A program made the position numbers and the translations under genes. From Gallionella sp. (GTDB lineage Bacteria; Pseudomonadota; Gammaproteobacteria; Burkholderiales; Gallionellaceae), in contig JAQTTV010000013.1 in the NCBI GenBank assembly GCA_028710565.1, positions 1 through 64,000 on the forward strand: 64,000 bases of DNA. Reading direction: 5' to 3'. The notes beneath the pieces are model-generated. The model did not search any database, was not told where the DNA came from, and saw only the letters and a list, made by a program, of their open reading frames with translations. Positions 8,424 through 19,122 of this stretch are shown here, one piece after another (position 1 is the stretch's first letter; each line of letters starts with the position of its first letter).

Positions 8424-11256
8424 GTGAGGCTCCTAGATGAGGTTTGATATCGAGATCCGCACGGAATGCGGCCTCAATCACGGCTTTTTGTTGTTCTTGA
8501 TGCACGGCTAAATACCCTGCTGCAGGCGCGGCAGATGAAGGACGCAAGGCGTAATCGAGACGCATCCCTGACCGCAGATGGCGCGTCAAATAATGCTGAA
8601 TACGGTGCCACGCGCCTTGATTACCAGGCTCTTCCTGACACCACACCAACTCAGTGGCATTCGGGTAAGCGGCAATTTGCGCGGCAAAATCCGCGTGCGG
8701 GAAAGGATATAGCTGTTCAAGACGAATAATCGCCATATCGCGAATTTCCTTGCTGCGGCGATAAGCCAACAGCTCGTAATACACTTTGCCACTACACGCA
8801 ATGATACGGCGCACTTCCGTCGCGACCAAATCATCGACTTCCGCAATCACGGGCTGGAATTTACCATCGGTAAAATCGCTGAGCGGGGACGCGGCATCCT
8901 TGCTACGCAGCAAGCTCTTAGGCGTGAACACAATCAGCGGCCTACGCATTTGACGGATCATCTGGCGACGGAGCAAATGGAAAATCTGCGCTGAATTGGA
9001 CGGTATGCAAACTTGAATGTTGTAATCGGCACATAGTTGCAAATAACGCTCTATCCGACCCGAAGAGTGTTCTGCGCCCTGCCCTTCATAGCCATGGGGC
9101 AACAACATCACCAGCCCGCACAACCTTCCCCACTTCACTTCGCCCGACGCGATAAATTGGTCAATGACGACTTGCGCCCCGTTGGCAAAATCGCCAAATT
9201 GCGCTTCCCACAACACCAAGGAATTCGGTTCAGCGGTGGCATAGCCATACTCAAAGCCCAGCACCGCTTCTTCGGACAACAGCGAATCCACCACGAAGAA
9301 ATCTGATTGGTCAGCCGATAAGTGTTTCAAGGGCGTGTGCGCGCCTTCATGCCAAACGTGGCGTTCTTGATCGTGCCACGTGGCATGGCGGTGAAAGAAG
9401 GTGCCGCGACGACAATCTTGCCCCGTCAGTCGCACGGGGTAGCCTTCGGTCAACAAGGTGGCGTAGGCTAGGTTCTCAGCCATCCCCCAATCTAAGGGGA
9501 GTTCGCCCATACCCATGCTGCGCCTATCCGCGACGATTTTCTCGACGCGAGACTGCAACACAAATCCTGCTGGCACGGTGGTGAGTGCAACGGACAATTG
9601 CTGCAAACGCGCCAATGCCACCCCCGTCTGCACGTCCTCATCCCATCGGTGCTTGAAATTCAGCCACGCATTTTTGGGTTTCACTTGGGTTTGATCGAGC
9701 GCGGGATGGATAGAATTCGTCCCATTATCCATCGCCAGACGATAGCGCGAGACCATGTCATCTGCTTCTGTGTCGCTGATGACTTTTTGTGCCAGCAATC
9801 GCTGAGCGTACACGGCACGCGTGCCAGGGTGATTGCGGATGTAGCGATACATAAACGGCTGGGTGACAAGGGGTTCATCTTGCTCGTTATGTCCCAATTT
9901 GCGGAAGCACACCAAGTCGATCACCACATCGGCATGAAACTGCATACGGTAATCCAAGGCGATTTCGGTCACTAACATCACCGCATCAGGATCATCTGCA
10001 TTCACGTGAAAAATCGGCGCATCAATCATCTTGGCGATGTCGCTGCAATAGGCACTGGAACGCGCATCACGTTTGTCCGAGACCGTAAAGCCAATTTGGT
10101 TATTGGTGATAATGTGCACTGTGCCGCCCGTGTAATAACCACGGGTTTGAGACATCGCCAAGGTTTCCATCACCACGCCTTGTCCCGCAAACGCAGCATC
10201 ACCATGCAGCAAAATCGGCAACACCTTATCGCCCTTCACATCTTTCAGCCTGTGCTGACGCGCCCGCACCGAGCCTTCCACCACAGGATTCACGATTTCC
10301 AAATGCGAGGGATTGAACGCCAGTGCAACATGGATATTTCCGCCCGCTGTACCAATATCGGCCGAGAAACCTTGGTGATATTTCACATCCCCCGACGTAA
10401 GGTGTTCCGCGTGTATGCCTTCAAATTCGGCAAATAACATCGACGGTTGCTTGCCCAAAATATTGACCAACACATTGAGCCGACCGCGATGTGCCATACC
10501 AATCACGGCTTCTTGTACGCCTTGTGCACCGCAGCGTTGCAACAAATGATCCAACAAAGGAATCAGCGTTTCGCCACCTTCTAGGGAAAATCGCTTTTGC
10601 CCCACGTATTTGGTATGTAAATATCGCTCCAGCGTTTCGGCTGCCGTGATGCATTCTAGGATGCGCTTGCGTTGATTGACATCATAATTCGCCTGACCCC
10701 GCACGCCTTCCAAGCGTTGTTGTATCCAACGCTTTTTGCTGATATCGCTGATGTACATGTACTCCGCGCCGATACTACCGCAATAAGTTTGGCGCAGAAA
10801 TGCCAAAATATCACGCAAAGTCATGCGCTTGTCCGCCACCAAGGATCCCGTATCAAACCACAAATCTAAATCAGATTCGCTTAAATGATAATAATCAGGG
10901 CTGAGCTGGCTTACGACGGGTTTGGCATGGCGATTTAAGGGGTCTAGGCTGGCAACTTGTACCCCCAAGAAGCGATGCGCATTAATCAATTGCAACACCG
11001 CAACCTGCTTGCCTTCCAAAACCGCATCGGCAGCGGGTGCGTGAGACTGACTGGGTAGCGCAGCGAAAGCCAGTTGAATAGGCGTATGCGCTTGATCTTT
11101 ACCGCCATTGGCAGGCAAAGCATCAAAATAGGCACGCCATTCCTCTGCGACACTAGACGCATCCTGCAAATAGCTTTCGTACAGTCCTTCAATAAAAGGC
11201 GCGTTTGCCCCAAACAAAAGGGAATTACCCTGCATCTGCTTCAAAAAGGAGGTCAT
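8410..11256 (-). CDS. sucA: 2-oxoglutarate dehydrogenase E1 component
   Basis: Thiamine-diphosphate enzyme that decarboxylates 2-oxoglutarate in the TCA cycle. The 948 residues match the normal E1o length. An N-terminal E2-binding region ([17 protein letters not shown]) and [12 protein letters not shown] are visible, as is the ThDP/Mg site beginning GDAAFAGQG and ending with NNQIGFT; the C-terminal part carries [14 protein letters not shown]. The ATG overlaps the gltA stop as ATGA, so it is coupled to gltA in the sdh-gltA-suc operon. Confidence 0.97.
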   Translation of the reverse strand: MTSFLKQMQGNSLLFGANAPFIEGLYESYLQDASSVAEEWRAYFDALPANGGKDQAHTPIQLAFAALPSQSHAPAADAVLEGKQVAVLQLINAHRFLGVQVASLDPLNRHAKPVVSQLSPDYYHLSESDLDLWFDTGSLVADKRMTLRDILAFLRQTYCGSIGAEYMYISDISKKRWIQQRLEGVRGQANYDVNQRKRILECITAAETLERYLHTKYVGQKRFSLEGGETLIPLLDHLLQRCGAQGVQEAVIGMAHRGRLNVLVNILGKQPSMLFAEFEGIHAEHLTSGDVKYHQGFSADIGTAGGNIHVALAFNPSHLEIVNPVVEGSVRARQHRLKDVKGDKVLPILLHGDAAFAGQGVVMETLAMSQTRGYYTGGTVHIITNNQIGFTVSDKRDARSSAYCSDIAKMIDAPIFHVNADDPDAVMLVTEIALDYRMQFHADVVIDLVCFRKLGHNEQDEPLVTQPFMYRYIRNHPGTRAVYAQRLLAQKVISDTEADDMVSRYRLAMDNGTNSIHPALDQTQVKPKNAWLNFKHRWDEDVQTGVALARLQQLSVALTTVPAGFVLQSRVEKIVADRRSMGMGELPLDWGMAENLAYATLLTEGYPVRLTGQDCRRGTFFHRHATWHDQERHVWHEGAHTPLKHLSADQSDFFVVDSLLSEEAVLGFEYGYATAEPNSLVLWEAQFGDFANGAQVVIDQFIASGEVKWGRLCGLVMLLPHGYEGQGAEHSSGRIERYLQLCADYNIQVCIPSNSAQIFHLLRRQMIRQMRRPLIVFTPKSLLRSKDAASPLSDFTDGKFQPVIAEVDDLVATEVRRIIACSGKVYYELLAYRRSKEIRDMAIIRLEQLYPFPHADFAAQIAAYPNATELVWCQEEPGNQGAWHRIQHYLTRHLRSGMRLDYALRPSSAAPAAGYLAVHQEQQKAVIEAAFRADLDIKPHLGASHEHH

Positions 11257-12551
11257 TTTGTTCCGCGCTCTACCATATCAAGATAACCTCGTTTAACCGC
11301 GCCTTGATACAACTGACGTGGACGACCAATTTTATGTTCGACATCACCGATCATTTCATTCCATTGCGAAATCCAACCTATGGTACGTGCCACGGCAAAA
11401 ATCACGGTAAACATATTGGTGGGGATACCCAATGCGCGCAACACAATGCCAGAATAGAAATCGACGTTAGGATAGAGTTTGCGCTCGATAAAATAAGGGT
11501 CGCTCAAGGCGATTTGTTCTAATTCCATCGCCAGTTTGAATAATTTATCGTCCGCCAGCCCTAACTCGCTCAACACTTCATGGCACGTTTCACGCATCAC
11601 GGATGCGCGGGGGTCCATGTTTTTATAAACCCGATGACCAAAACCCATCAGTCTGTGCTTTTTGTCTTTTACGCCTTGGACAAAAGCGGCGACATTGGAC
11701 ACATCCCCAATTTCTTCCAACATTCTCAATGCAGCCTCATTCGCACCACCATGTGCGGGTCCCCACAGTGCGGCAATACCCGATGCCACGCAAGCAAACG
11801 GATTCGCACCACTAGAACCTGCCAAGCGCACCGTAGAAGTCGAGGCATTTTGCTCATGATCAGCATGCAAAATGAAAATCCGTTCCAACGCCCGTGTCAA
11901 TACAGGATTGGGCACATATTCTTCAGCTGGGGTGGCAAACATCATGTACATGAAATTTTCCACATAACTGAATTTATTGTTGGGATACATAAACGGGAAA
12001 CCCGTGTGGTATTTATGTGCCATCGCCGCAATGGTGGGTACTTTTGCCAGCAAACGTAACGCGGACAAATCGCGGTGGGTCGGATTATTGATGTCCAAAG
12101 AATCATGGTAGAACGCGGACAATGCCCCGACCACCCCCACCATCACCGCCATGGGGTGGGCATCACGGCGAAACCCTGTAAAGAACCGCGCCAACTGGTC
12201 ATGCACCATGGTGTGCGAAGTGACCTTGGTATTAAACTCTTTGCGCTGCTCAACATTAGGCAACTCCCCATTGAGCAACAAATAGCACACTTCCAAAAAG
12301 TCTGATTTTTCAGCTAATTGCTCGATAGGATAGCCACGGTAATACAGCAAGCCCGCATCGCCATCAATAAAGGTAATGGAAGAAATACAACTGGCGGTGG
12401 AAAAAAAACCTAAATCATAGGTAAAGACCCCCAACTTGCTCAAAGTGCGGATATCAATCACATCAGGCCCTAAAGTCCCCGATATCAGTGGCAACTCGAT
12501 GCTGCGTCCATCGTCCAAGGTTAGTGTTGCGACACGTTTTTTATTTTCCAT
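11253..12551 (-). CDS. gltA: Citrate synthase
   Basis: Condenses acetyl-CoA and oxaloacetate, the entry step of the TCA cycle. The 432-residue type II (hexameric-type) enzyme carries [19 protein letters not shown] and [15 protein letters not shown], containing the catalytic and substrate-binding His and Arg residues. The ATG at 12551 ([10 protein letters not shown]) was preferred over an upstream in-frame start because it matches family N-termini and has GGGGGA about ten bases upstream. It overlaps the end of sdhE by 11 bases. Confidence 0.97.
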   Translation of the reverse strand: MENKKRVATLTLDDGRSIELPLISGTLGPDVIDIRTLSKLGVFTYDLGFFSTASCISSITFIDGDAGLLYYRGYPIEQLAEKSDFLEVCYLLLNGELPNVEQRKEFNTKVTSHTMVHDQLARFFTGFRRDAHPMAVMVGVVGALSAFYHDSLDINNPTHRDLSALRLLAKVPTIAAMAHKYHTGFPFMYPNNKFSYVENFMYMMFATPAEEYVPNPVLTRALERIFILHADHEQNASTSTVRLAGSSGANPFACVASGIAALWGPAHGGANEAALRMLEEIGDVSNVAAFVQGVKDKKHRLMGFGHRVYKNMDPRASVMRETCHEVLSELGLADDKLFKLAMELEQIALSDPYFIERKLYPNVDFYSGIVLRALGIPTNMFTVIFAVARTIGWISQWNEMIGDVEHKIGRPRQLYQGAVKRGYLDMVERGTK

Positions 12552-12813
12552 CCTCAAATTCCCCCATGTTGATGCGACAAGATGCCGCGCTGATTTTTTC
12601 CAACAAGACTTTTTGCGCCAACGATGCTGCTTCACTGCGCCCCATAATTTGATCTAACAACGGATTGTCTGGCATATCCAAGATCACTTCAAATAGCTGC
12701 TTTTCCTCAAGCGTAAGCTCGGCATAATGTGCGGTGATAAAACGCTCAAAAATAATATCCAGCTCCAACAAGCCACGTCGGGCGCGCCAACGCACCCGCT
12801 CCAAATGCTTCAT
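12541..12813 (-). CDS. sdhE: FAD assembly factor SdhE
   Basis: A small 90-residue protein of the SdhE/YgfY (DUF339) family that promotes covalent flavinylation of SdhA. The diagnostic RGxxE motif is present near residue 13 (RRGLLELD). It lies between sdhB and gltA, overlapping both (4 bases with sdhB, 11 with gltA), as expected for a succinate dehydrogenase assembly factor. Confidence 0.93.
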   Translation of the reverse strand: MKHLERVRWRARRGLLELDIIFERFITAHYAELTLEEKQLFEVILDMPDNPLLDQIMGRSEAASLAQKVLLEKISAASCRINMGEFEDGK

Positions 12814-13505
12814 ACCATGCGCTTGGTCATCAAATCTTTGATGTGACCAATCGCCTCCGTCGGATTAAGCTCTTTCGGACACACATCCGTACAATTCATA
12901 ATCGTGTGGCAGCGGAATAAACGATAAGGATCTTCCAGATCGTCCAAGCGCGCACTGGTTGCTTGATCGCGACTATCGGCAATAAAGCGATAGGCTTGCA
13001 ACAAGCCCGCGGGCCCGACAAATTTATCGGGATTCCACCAGAATGACGGACAGGCGGTGGTGCAGCAACCACACAAGATGCACTCATACAACCCATTCAA
13101 ATGTTCCCGTTGGGCGGGCGATTGTAACCGTTCCGTTTCAGGCGGGGGATCATTATTGATGAGATAAGGCTTGATGGAATGATATTGCTTAAAGAACTGC
13201 GTCATATCCACGATTAAATCCCGTATCACAGGCAAACCTGGCAAGGGACGCAATTCAATGGGCGACTTCAACGTTGACAACGGCGTGATACACGCCAAGC
13301 CATTGCGTCCATTTATATTCATCGCATCCGAGCCACACACCCCCTCGCGACAGGACTTGCGTATCGACAAACTATCATCTTGCTCTTTCAACAGTACCAG
13401 CGCGTCCAGCAACATCATGTCACCCGCCTCAACGGCCAGCTCGTAATCCTGCATATACGGCTTGGTGTCGGTATCGGGGTTGTAGCGGTAAATTCTAAAT
13501 TTCAT
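12810..13505 (-). CDS. sdhB: Succinate dehydrogenase iron-sulfur subunit
   Basis: Carries electrons from the SdhA flavin to quinone in respiratory complex II. The 231 residues contain all three cluster sites: the [2Fe-2S] motif CREGVCGSDAM with its distal Cys, the [4Fe-4S] motif CILCGCCTTACP, and the [3Fe-4S] motif CHTIMNCTDVCPK. It lies 13 bases after sdhA and ends in an ATGA overlap with sdhE. Confidence 0.98.
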   Translation of the reverse strand: MKFRIYRYNPDTDTKPYMQDYELAVEAGDMMLLDALVLLKEQDDSLSIRKSCREGVCGSDAMNINGRNGLACITPLSTLKSPIELRPLPGLPVIRDLIVDMTQFFKQYHSIKPYLINNDPPPETERLQSPAQREHLNGLYECILCGCCTTACPSFWWNPDKFVGPAGLLQAYRFIADSRDQATSARLDDLEDPYRLFRCHTIMNCTDVCPKELNPTEAIGHIKDLMTKRMV

Positions 13506-13518
13506 GGTTTTTCCTGAC

Positions 13519-15279
13519 TTAATACACCCGCGCTTTGAGCGGGAAGGAATCCACGGTCAGTGGTTTGAGCCGCACAGGTTTGTAATCCAAACGTCGATCC
13601 GCGCTGAAATATAAGCTGTGTTTCAGCCAATTCACGTCATCACGGTCAGGATAATCATCGCGCGCATGTGCGCCGCGACTTTCTTTCCGCGCTTCGGCGG
13701 CAATCATGGTGGCTTGTGCCACCTCGATTAAATTATCCAACTCCAAGGCTTCGATACGCGCAGTGTTAAATACCCGACTTTTATCTTGTATTACAGTTTG
13801 CGATACGCGTTCGCTGATTTCCTTGATTTTGGTGACACCTTCGCTGAGCAAATCAGGGAAGCGAAACACCCCGCAATGTTTTTGCATATTACGGCGCATG
13901 GCCTCACCGACTTCCGACACGCGCTCACCCGTTTTTTGACTCTCCAAGCGTGCCAAACGCGACATCGACAAATCACCTGCATGCGCGGGTAAGGGCTTAG
14001 GATGCGGATGACGTTGCAAATCTTCGATGATTTGTCGCCCAGCCGCACGTCCAAACACGATCAAATCCAACAAAGAGTTGCAGCCCAAACGATTCGCGCC
14101 ATGCACGGAAACGCAAGCGCATTCGCCCACGGCGTACAGTCCTTGCACCACTTCTTCACCTGTGTGATACGGCACCACCACTTGTCCATGGTAGTTAGTC
14201 GGGATGCCACCCATCATATAATGCGCGGTCGGCACGACGGGAATCGCTTGTTTAGCGGGATCCACGTGGGCAAATTTCAAGGCAATTTCGCGTATCCCAG
14301 GCAGGCGTTGCTTAATCACGTCTTCGCCCAAATGATCCAACTTCAACATCACATGATCGCCATGTTTGCCGCAACCACGGCCTTCGTTGATTTCGATGGT
14401 CATGGCGCGCGACACCACATCACGACTGGCCAAATCTTGTGCATTCGGGGCGTATTTAGGCATAAAGCGTTCACCGTCTTTATTCACCAAATAGCCGCCC
14501 TCCCCTCGCACGCCTTCGGTAATCAACACCCCTGCGCCATACACGCCCGTAGGATGGAATTGGAAAAATTCCATATCTTCCAGCGGAATGCCTGCACGTG
14601 CCGCCATCCCCAGCCCATCGCCCGTATTGATATAGGCATTGGTGCTAGATTGAAAAATGCGCCCTGCCCCACCCGTGGCAAATAATGTCGCGCGCGCATG
14701 GAAAATCATCACTTCACCTGTTTCGATTTCCATCGCCGTCACACCCAACACGTCGCCCTCGGCATCGCGAATCAAATCCAACGCCATCCATTCAATAAAG
14801 AAATGGGTATTAGCTTTGACGTTTTGTTGATACAGGGTGTGCAATAGCGCGTGTCCTGTGCGATCCGCTGCCGCGCAAGCCCGTTGCACAGGGATTTTGC
14901 CGTAATCTTGCATGTGTCCCCCAAAGGGACGCTGATAAATTTTACCGCTGTCCAAACGGTCAAACGGCATCCCAAAATGCTCTAGCTCATACACGACTTC
15001 AGGTGCGGCGCGGCACATAAATTCAATGGCATCTTGATCGCCCAGATAATCCGAGCCTTTCACGGTGTCATACATATGCCAATGCCAATTATCTTCATTG
15101 ACATTGCCTAACGAGGCAGCGATACCGCCTTGCGCCGCCACGGTGTGCGAACGAGTTGGAAACACTTTGGATAACACCGCCACTTTCAGTCCTGCCTGCG
15201 CTAACTGCAACGCGGCGCGCATCCCTGCCCCACCCGCGCCTACCACCACCACATCAAACGTGCGTTTTGCGACTGCCAT
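13519..15279 (-). CDS. sdhA: Succinate dehydrogenase flavoprotein subunit
   Basis: Oxidises succinate to fumarate. The 586 residues show an N-terminal GAGGAG dinucleotide site, the [10 protein letters not shown] segment containing the His that binds FAD covalently, and a [12 protein letters not shown] / [14 protein letters not shown] core. The ATG at 15279 has GGGGA five bases upstream and shares its A with the sdhD stop (TAATG); an in-frame GTG four codons earlier is less likely. Confidence 0.98.
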   Translation of the reverse strand: MAVAKRTFDVVVVGAGGAGMRAALQLAQAGLKVAVLSKVFPTRSHTVAAQGGIAASLGNVNEDNWHWHMYDTVKGSDYLGDQDAIEFMCRAAPEVVYELEHFGMPFDRLDSGKIYQRPFGGHMQDYGKIPVQRACAAADRTGHALLHTLYQQNVKANTHFFIEWMALDLIRDAEGDVLGVTAMEIETGEVMIFHARATLFATGGAGRIFQSSTNAYINTGDGLGMAARAGIPLEDMEFFQFHPTGVYGAGVLITEGVRGEGGYLVNKDGERFMPKYAPNAQDLASRDVVSRAMTIEINEGRGCGKHGDHVMLKLDHLGEDVIKQRLPGIREIALKFAHVDPAKQAIPVVPTAHYMMGGIPTNYHGQVVVPYHTGEEVVQGLYAVGECACVSVHGANRLGCNSLLDLIVFGRAAGRQIIEDLQRHPHPKPLPAHAGDLSMSRLARLESQKTGERVSEVGEAMRRNMQKHCGVFRFPDLLSEGVTKIKEISERVSQTVIQDKSRVFNTARIEALELDNLIEVAQATMIAAEARKESRGAHARDDYPDRDDVNWLKHSLYFSADRRLDYKPVRLKPLTVDSFPLKARVY

Positions 15280-15626
15280 TACATTCCCCACAAAATTTGT
15301 ACTGACCAGATGATATACAGCACCAGTGCCAAAATCACCACCGTATGAATCACCAAGCGTACGCTGGCGGGCTTCACATAATCCATCACGATGTCACGCA
15401 CGCCTATCCAAGCGTGATAAAACAAACTCAATAAAAACAATAAACTAAATGTTTTGACTGCTTGATCTGCAAAAATCTGATGCCATGCGGCGTAATCAGC
15501 GGGCGGCTGCCACAACACATAACCCACACCCAGCACCACATAAACCGCCATGACCACGGCCGTGATGCGCTGAACCAACCAATCGCGCAAACCATAATGC
15601 GCGCCGACAACCACCCGATCTACCAT
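15279..15626 (-). CDS. sdhD: Succinate dehydrogenase membrane anchor SdhD
   Basis: A 115-residue membrane anchor of complex II with three transmembrane helices. The [14 protein letters not shown] segment carries the His that ligates heme b and the residues lining the quinone site. It overlaps the 3' end of sdhC by 7 bases and touches sdhA through TAATG. Confidence 0.95.
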   Translation of the reverse strand: MVDRVVVGAHYGLRDWLVQRITAVVMAVYVVLGVGYVLWQPPADYAAWHQIFADQAVKTFSLLFLLSLFYHAWIGVRDIVMDYVKPASVRLVIHTVVILALVLYIIWSVQILWGM

Positions 15627-16006
15627 AATTTTGCCCCTACGATGACGGTCAACAATAGACTGACCCCCATGACGATTTTGCTACTGCTGCGCGCTTGCGC
15701 CAAATTCCGTACCGCATGTAAATCAATCGCTAAATAACGCAGTCCTGCACAGAAGTGATGCAATAAAGCCCATGCAAACCCAAATATCAGCAACTTGACT
15801 AAAGGATGCGCTAACACGGTACTCAGCTGCGTATAAGTTTCTGACGACTGCAAACTCGCTTGCAACATATACAAAAACAAGGGGAGTGCTAAAAACAATG
15901 CTACGCCACTGACGCGATGGAGGATGGAAACAATACCTGGAAGAGGAAGCTTAATAAGATGTAAAGCGAGATGTTTAGGGCGTTGCTGATGGGGGGTAAA
16001 GCGCAT
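15620..16006 (-). CDS. sdhC: Succinate dehydrogenase cytochrome b556 subunit SdhC
   Basis: A 128-residue membrane anchor of complex II. The N-terminus (RPKHLALHLIKLPLPGIVSILHRVSG) includes the quinone-site SILHRVSG motif, and LLHHFCAGLRYL holds the heme-ligand His. The ATG at 16006 (MRFTPHQQRP) was chosen over an upstream in-frame start because it matches family N-termini and has GAGAGAG six bases upstream. It is the first gene of the TCA operon. Confidence 0.95.
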   Translation of the reverse strand: MRFTPHQQRPKHLALHLIKLPLPGIVSILHRVSGVALFLALPLFLYMLQASLQSSETYTQLSTVLAHPLVKLLIFGFAWALLHHFCAGLRYLAIDLHAVRNLAQARSSSKIVMGVSLLLTVIVGAKLW

Positions 16007-16037
16007 AATTGGCTCTCTCGGCGTTAGACTAGCGCGC

Positions 16038-16066
16038 ATATTACTCGCTCTATACCGTCGATTCAA
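16038..16066 (-). promoter_or_regulatory. Candidate sdhC promoter
   Basis: On the minus strand TTGAAT (plus 16061-16066) and TAATAT (plus 16038-16043) are separated by exactly 17 bp and lie about 32 bases before the sdhC start. This fits a sigma-70 promoter for the sdh-gltA-suc operon. Confidence 0.6.
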
Positions 16067-16171
16067 ACTTAGCTCGCGGTACACGAAACGAATTAAAGAT
16101 GCATTTCCGATATAATGACATCCCAATAGAACGAAGCGTCTGTTTTTAGAGCAGAATCACTCAAAGTCAAA

Positions 16172-16243
16172 ATGACGAAAATCGTTACGAAACGTATAAT
16201 ACCTCACCGACTGTAATGACAGACGGGAACAATCAAGTATTAT
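16172..16243 (+). promoter_or_regulatory. Two tandem candidate promoters for the GTPase cluster
   Basis: The first candidate is ATGACG (16172-16177), 17 bp, then a perfect TATAAT (16195-16200). The second is ATGACA (16216-16221), 16 bp, then TATTAT (16238-16243). Both read toward the gene starting at 16304 and diverge from the sdh promoter. Which is used cannot be told from sequence. Confidence 0.5.
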
Positions 16244-16303
16244 GCTTGTCCGAGCAGCGAGGTATCTTGTATACCACCTAAATACCTAACTAATGAGGGC
16301 GAT

Positions 16304-16954
16304 ATGACAGCCAATATGCTTGACCAAACCATGAGTATAGAAATACCGCCCTTTAGACCGTCCGATCACCTATTGGGCATCGTGCAAGGAATTATAGCTT
16401 CGCGAGTCAATTCGCGAATAGTACTTGCTGGACAAGGCGAAATCATTGTATTGCCTAAAGCAGGAAGTTATTACACTAATGCGCAAAATATGGCTCGGTT
16501 TTGTCAAGCACCCGCAGCACAGTTTGAAACAACCCCTCTCGGCAACAGCTCCCTTTCCTACCCTATTGAATCAGCAAGAAATATAAAGGAATTATTGTGG
16601 CAAGCCGCATTTCATGTCTCTCAAGGACGCTTACCCGAAGGTTGTACCAAGTACGATGTGGTGCAATTCCGCCACTGGCCTAACCTCACGCGCTTACCCA
16701 TCACCCCCCATGCCGCACAAATTTGTGCGCTCTTGACCCGCACCCCCACGACCATCATGCTGGTTCGGCGCATTTTGGATATCCCAAGAGAGGAAGTTTT
16801 CCAAATTTACAGTGCCGCATACTGTGCAGGCATTACCACAAAAATCCAGAAAACCCCCGAACAATCGCAAGCTGAAGCTGACATTGCCAATACACCGCCC
16901 CCTGCCCCACATGGTTTGATGCGCTCTTTGTTTGCTAAAATTCTAGGACTGTAA
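16304..16954 (+). CDS. Uncharacterised protein, first gene of GTPase/roadblock cluster
   Basis: I do not recognise the family of this 216-residue soluble protein. The N-terminal half contains GIVQGIIASRVNSRIVLAGQGEIIVLP. The C-terminal half (about 140-180) reads like a winged-helix DNA- or partner-binding segment, with LLTRTPTTIMLVRRILDIP followed by VFQIYSAAYCAGI, and is followed by a Pro/Ala linker and a short amphipathic tail. It has GAGGG before its ATG and ends 3 bases before the GTPase start, so the two are very likely made together. By analogy with Streptomyces conservons, which pair a GTPase with roadblock and DUF742 proteins, it may be the DNA-binding or adaptor partner; this is inference only. 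Confidence 0.75.
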   Translation: MTANMLDQTMSIEIPPFRPSDHLLGIVQGIIASRVNSRIVLAGQGEIIVLPKAGSYYTNAQNMARFCQAPAAQFETTPLGNSSLSYPIESARNIKELLWQAAFHVSQGRLPEGCTKYDVVQFRHWPNLTRLPITPHAAQICALLTRTPTTIMLVRRILDIPREEVFQIYSAAYCAGITTKIQKTPEQSQAEADIANTPPPAPHGLMRSLFAKILGL

Positions 16955-16957
16955 CTC

Positions 16958-17512
16958 ATGGAAAATAAAATCATTTTTGCAGGTCCTGTCGGTTCAGGTA
17001 AAACAACCTCAATTAGCGCAGTCAGCGACATTATGGTGGTTGGCACAGAGGCAAAAGCCTCTGATGACGTTGCCAAACGCAAGCAAAATACGACTGTAGC
17101 GATGGATTACGGTGTACTTAATCTTGAAGGTGGAAAACGTGTGCATCTTTATGGCACGCCAGGTCAGGAACGCTTCAACTTTATGTGGGAAATTCTAAGT
17201 GAAAATGCGATTGGATTTATTATCCTCATTGATAGCATTCGACCCGACCCTATGGCTGACCTTGATTTTTATATCAAGGCCTTTCGCAAGTCGATTACCC
17301 AATGCAACGATGCTGTTGTGATCGGCGTGACCCGCACAGAAGTATGTCCTCATGTGGATTTACTGGATCGTATTAACGACCACCTCGCCACACTCAAACT
17401 CAATGTACCTGTTTTTGAAGTCGATGGACGAGAACGTAAAGATGTTAAACAAATGCTACTTGCCTTGCTCACCTTGATCGACCCTAAAACGATGCGACTC
17501 AAAGCCGCATAA
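16958..17512 (+). CDS. Small Ras-like GTPase (MglA/CvnD type)
   Basis: A 184-residue nucleotide-binding switch protein. The P-loop GPVGSGKT is at residues 9-16, a threonine pair (45-46) could serve switch I, and switch II is YGTPGQERF starting at residue 65, where the usual Asp of DxxG is Tyr. The base-specificity motif NKxD appears only as TRTE (125-128), so guanine specificity is uncertain. This combination resembles the bacterial MglA/CvnD-like GTPases that work with roadblock-domain partners, and two such proteins are encoded just downstream. It is tightly packed after the preceding gene. Confidence 0.88.
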   Translation: MENKIIFAGPVGSGKTTSISAVSDIMVVGTEAKASDDVAKRKQNTTVAMDYGVLNLEGGKRVHLYGTPGQERFNFMWEILSENAIGFIILIDSIRPDPMADLDFYIKAFRKSITQCNDAVVIGVTRTEVCPHVDLLDRINDHLATLKLNVPVFEVDGRERKDVKQMLLALLTLIDPKTMRLKAA

Positions 17513-17647
17513 AACAAATCCGTACGTGCTCAAAACTCAAACGCAACACCCTAGATCCAGTAATGACCACAAAAAGTATTTAGATATTTATAGCGCACTT
17601 AAGCAAATTTTTCAGCTAAGATTCCACTTTAGTTACGGGTACAGACG

Positions 17648-19036
17648 ATGAAATTTGCACAAACGCCAACACCACCACAAACGACTCACTTCACGCAAGA
17701 CCTGCCCTCCCACCACAAAATCACCCCGCCAGCGGCGGGTGTGTTACTTGAACTACGCCAATTTGGTGCGGCTTTTGGGCAAAAGGTGGTATTAGGCGCA
17801 CTCTCTCTCAAAATCCCAGAACTCGGCACGGTTATTTTACTTGGCCCCTCTGGCACAGGGAAATCAACATTATTACGCACGCTGGCAGGTCTTAGCTGTG
17901 CCAGCCCTTCTTTCCGCACTTGGGGGGAGGTTTTTTACAATGGCGAAGTGCTGAGTGACAAAGAACGCCCCGAATTGGTCGCACAAAGTGTTCAACTGAT
18001 GATGTCATCGGTACTTGACAACGTGGTGGTCAATTTATCAGAACGCAGCCAACTCACCCGTATCCAGCAGCGTGAACTGGCTTACCGTCTATTGAAACAC
18101 GCAGGATTGGATGAGCTGTGTTCTAGACTAGATGAACTGGTGGTCAATTTACCACTGGCGTTGCAGCGGCACCTTGCCATCCTACGTCAAGTGGTCTCTC
18201 GTCCACGCCTGCTCTGCATCGACGAACCCACCACTGGACTCAATGATGAAGAAAGCACTCGATTATTAACTTACATTCGAGAAGAAGCGACCCGCCGTGC
18301 TTTGCTTGTCACACTACACAATCAACGCCATGCGCGCTTTCTGGGGGGGATGGGCGTTTTACTGGCGGGGGGATATATTCAGGAACAGCAAGAGATTCCT
18401 GCCCTATTTGACTCCCCTATTTCTCACGCCGCACGAGAATTTGTCCGCACAGGTTCATGCGCCGTCGCCAGTCCTGGCACGCCAATAGAGGAGTTGGATG
18501 ACTCACTTCCCCCTCCTAAGCCTCTCCCCAAAGCGGCTATGCATCACGCCAGTAGCGCATCAGGTCCAAGGGGTTTCTTGTGGCTAAAGCGCAATCAACT
18601 GGCAGGCACACCCAAACCAGGGGTATTTTTTGAAAAGGAATATGACCTCAAAGCACTGCAACGCGTTGGCGTGACGACGCTGATTACACTACTGGAAGAC
18701 CACTTAGACGAAGAACGTCTCAAACCCTTTGGCCTCAGAAGTATTTGGGAACCCATTAAGGACATGCACGCACCTACCATTGAACAGGGTATTCGGATCT
18801 GCGAAACAATCGAACATCTGATAGCCGATCACGAAGTCATTGCAGTCCATTGTCTTGCTGGCATGGGGCGCACGGGGACAATTTTAGCTGCCTATTTAAT
18901 ATGGGAAGGACAGAGTGCCTTAGACGCGCTTGAAACAGCACGCAGCATTGAGCCCCGTTGGGTGCAGTCGCAAGTTCAAGTGGAATTTCTCACGGCATTT
19001 GAACAGGCTATTACAAAAAAATCATGCCAAAATTGA
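17648..19036 (+). CDS. ABC-type ATPase fused to a cysteine phosphatase
   Basis: A 462-residue fusion. The N-terminal ABC ATPase domain (about 30-270) has Walker A GPSGTGKS (66-73), Walker B LLCIDEPTTGL and an H-loop LVTLHNQ. The LSGGQ signature is replaced by a degenerate NLPLALQRH, so transport-type dimerisation may be altered. After a Pro-rich linker the C-terminal domain (about 310-455) is a dual-specificity/tyrosine phosphatase with HCLAGMGRTG (catalytic Cys402, Arg408) and a candidate general acid Asp in KDMHAPT. No membrane partner is encoded nearby. The fusion suggests phosphatase activity gated by ATP binding, possibly as part of the GTPase cluster. A 135-base gap separates it from the GTPase gene. 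Confidence 0.85.
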   Translation: MKFAQTPTPPQTTHFTQDLPSHHKITPPAAGVLLELRQFGAAFGQKVVLGALSLKIPELGTVILLGPSGTGKSTLLRTLAGLSCASPSFRTWGEVFYNGEVLSDKERPELVAQSVQLMMSSVLDNVVVNLSERSQLTRIQQRELAYRLLKHAGLDELCSRLDELVVNLPLALQRHLAILRQVVSRPRLLCIDEPTTGLNDEESTRLLTYIREEATRRALLVTLHNQRHARFLGGMGVLLAGGYIQEQQEIPALFDSPISHAAREFVRTGSCAVASPGTPIEELDDSLPPPKPLPKAAMHHASSASGPRGFLWLKRNQLAGTPKPGVFFEKEYDLKALQRVGVTTLITLLEDHLDEERLKPFGLRSIWEPIKDMHAPTIEQGIRICETIEHLIADHEVIAVHCLAGMGRTGTILAAYLIWEGQSALDALETARSIEPRWVQSQVQVEFLTAFEQAITKKSCQN

Positions 19037-19122
19037 GATGGGCACAGCTATAATGGGGCAGTAGTCACCGTCTAGCCCTTGTGGTAAGACGCTTTTTCAA
19101 CCTAACATAAATAGGGAGTTTT

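Noticed and set aside
14002-14685. Open frame of 227 codons antisense to sdhA
   Set aside because: sdhA is certain here; the antisense frame has no family features.
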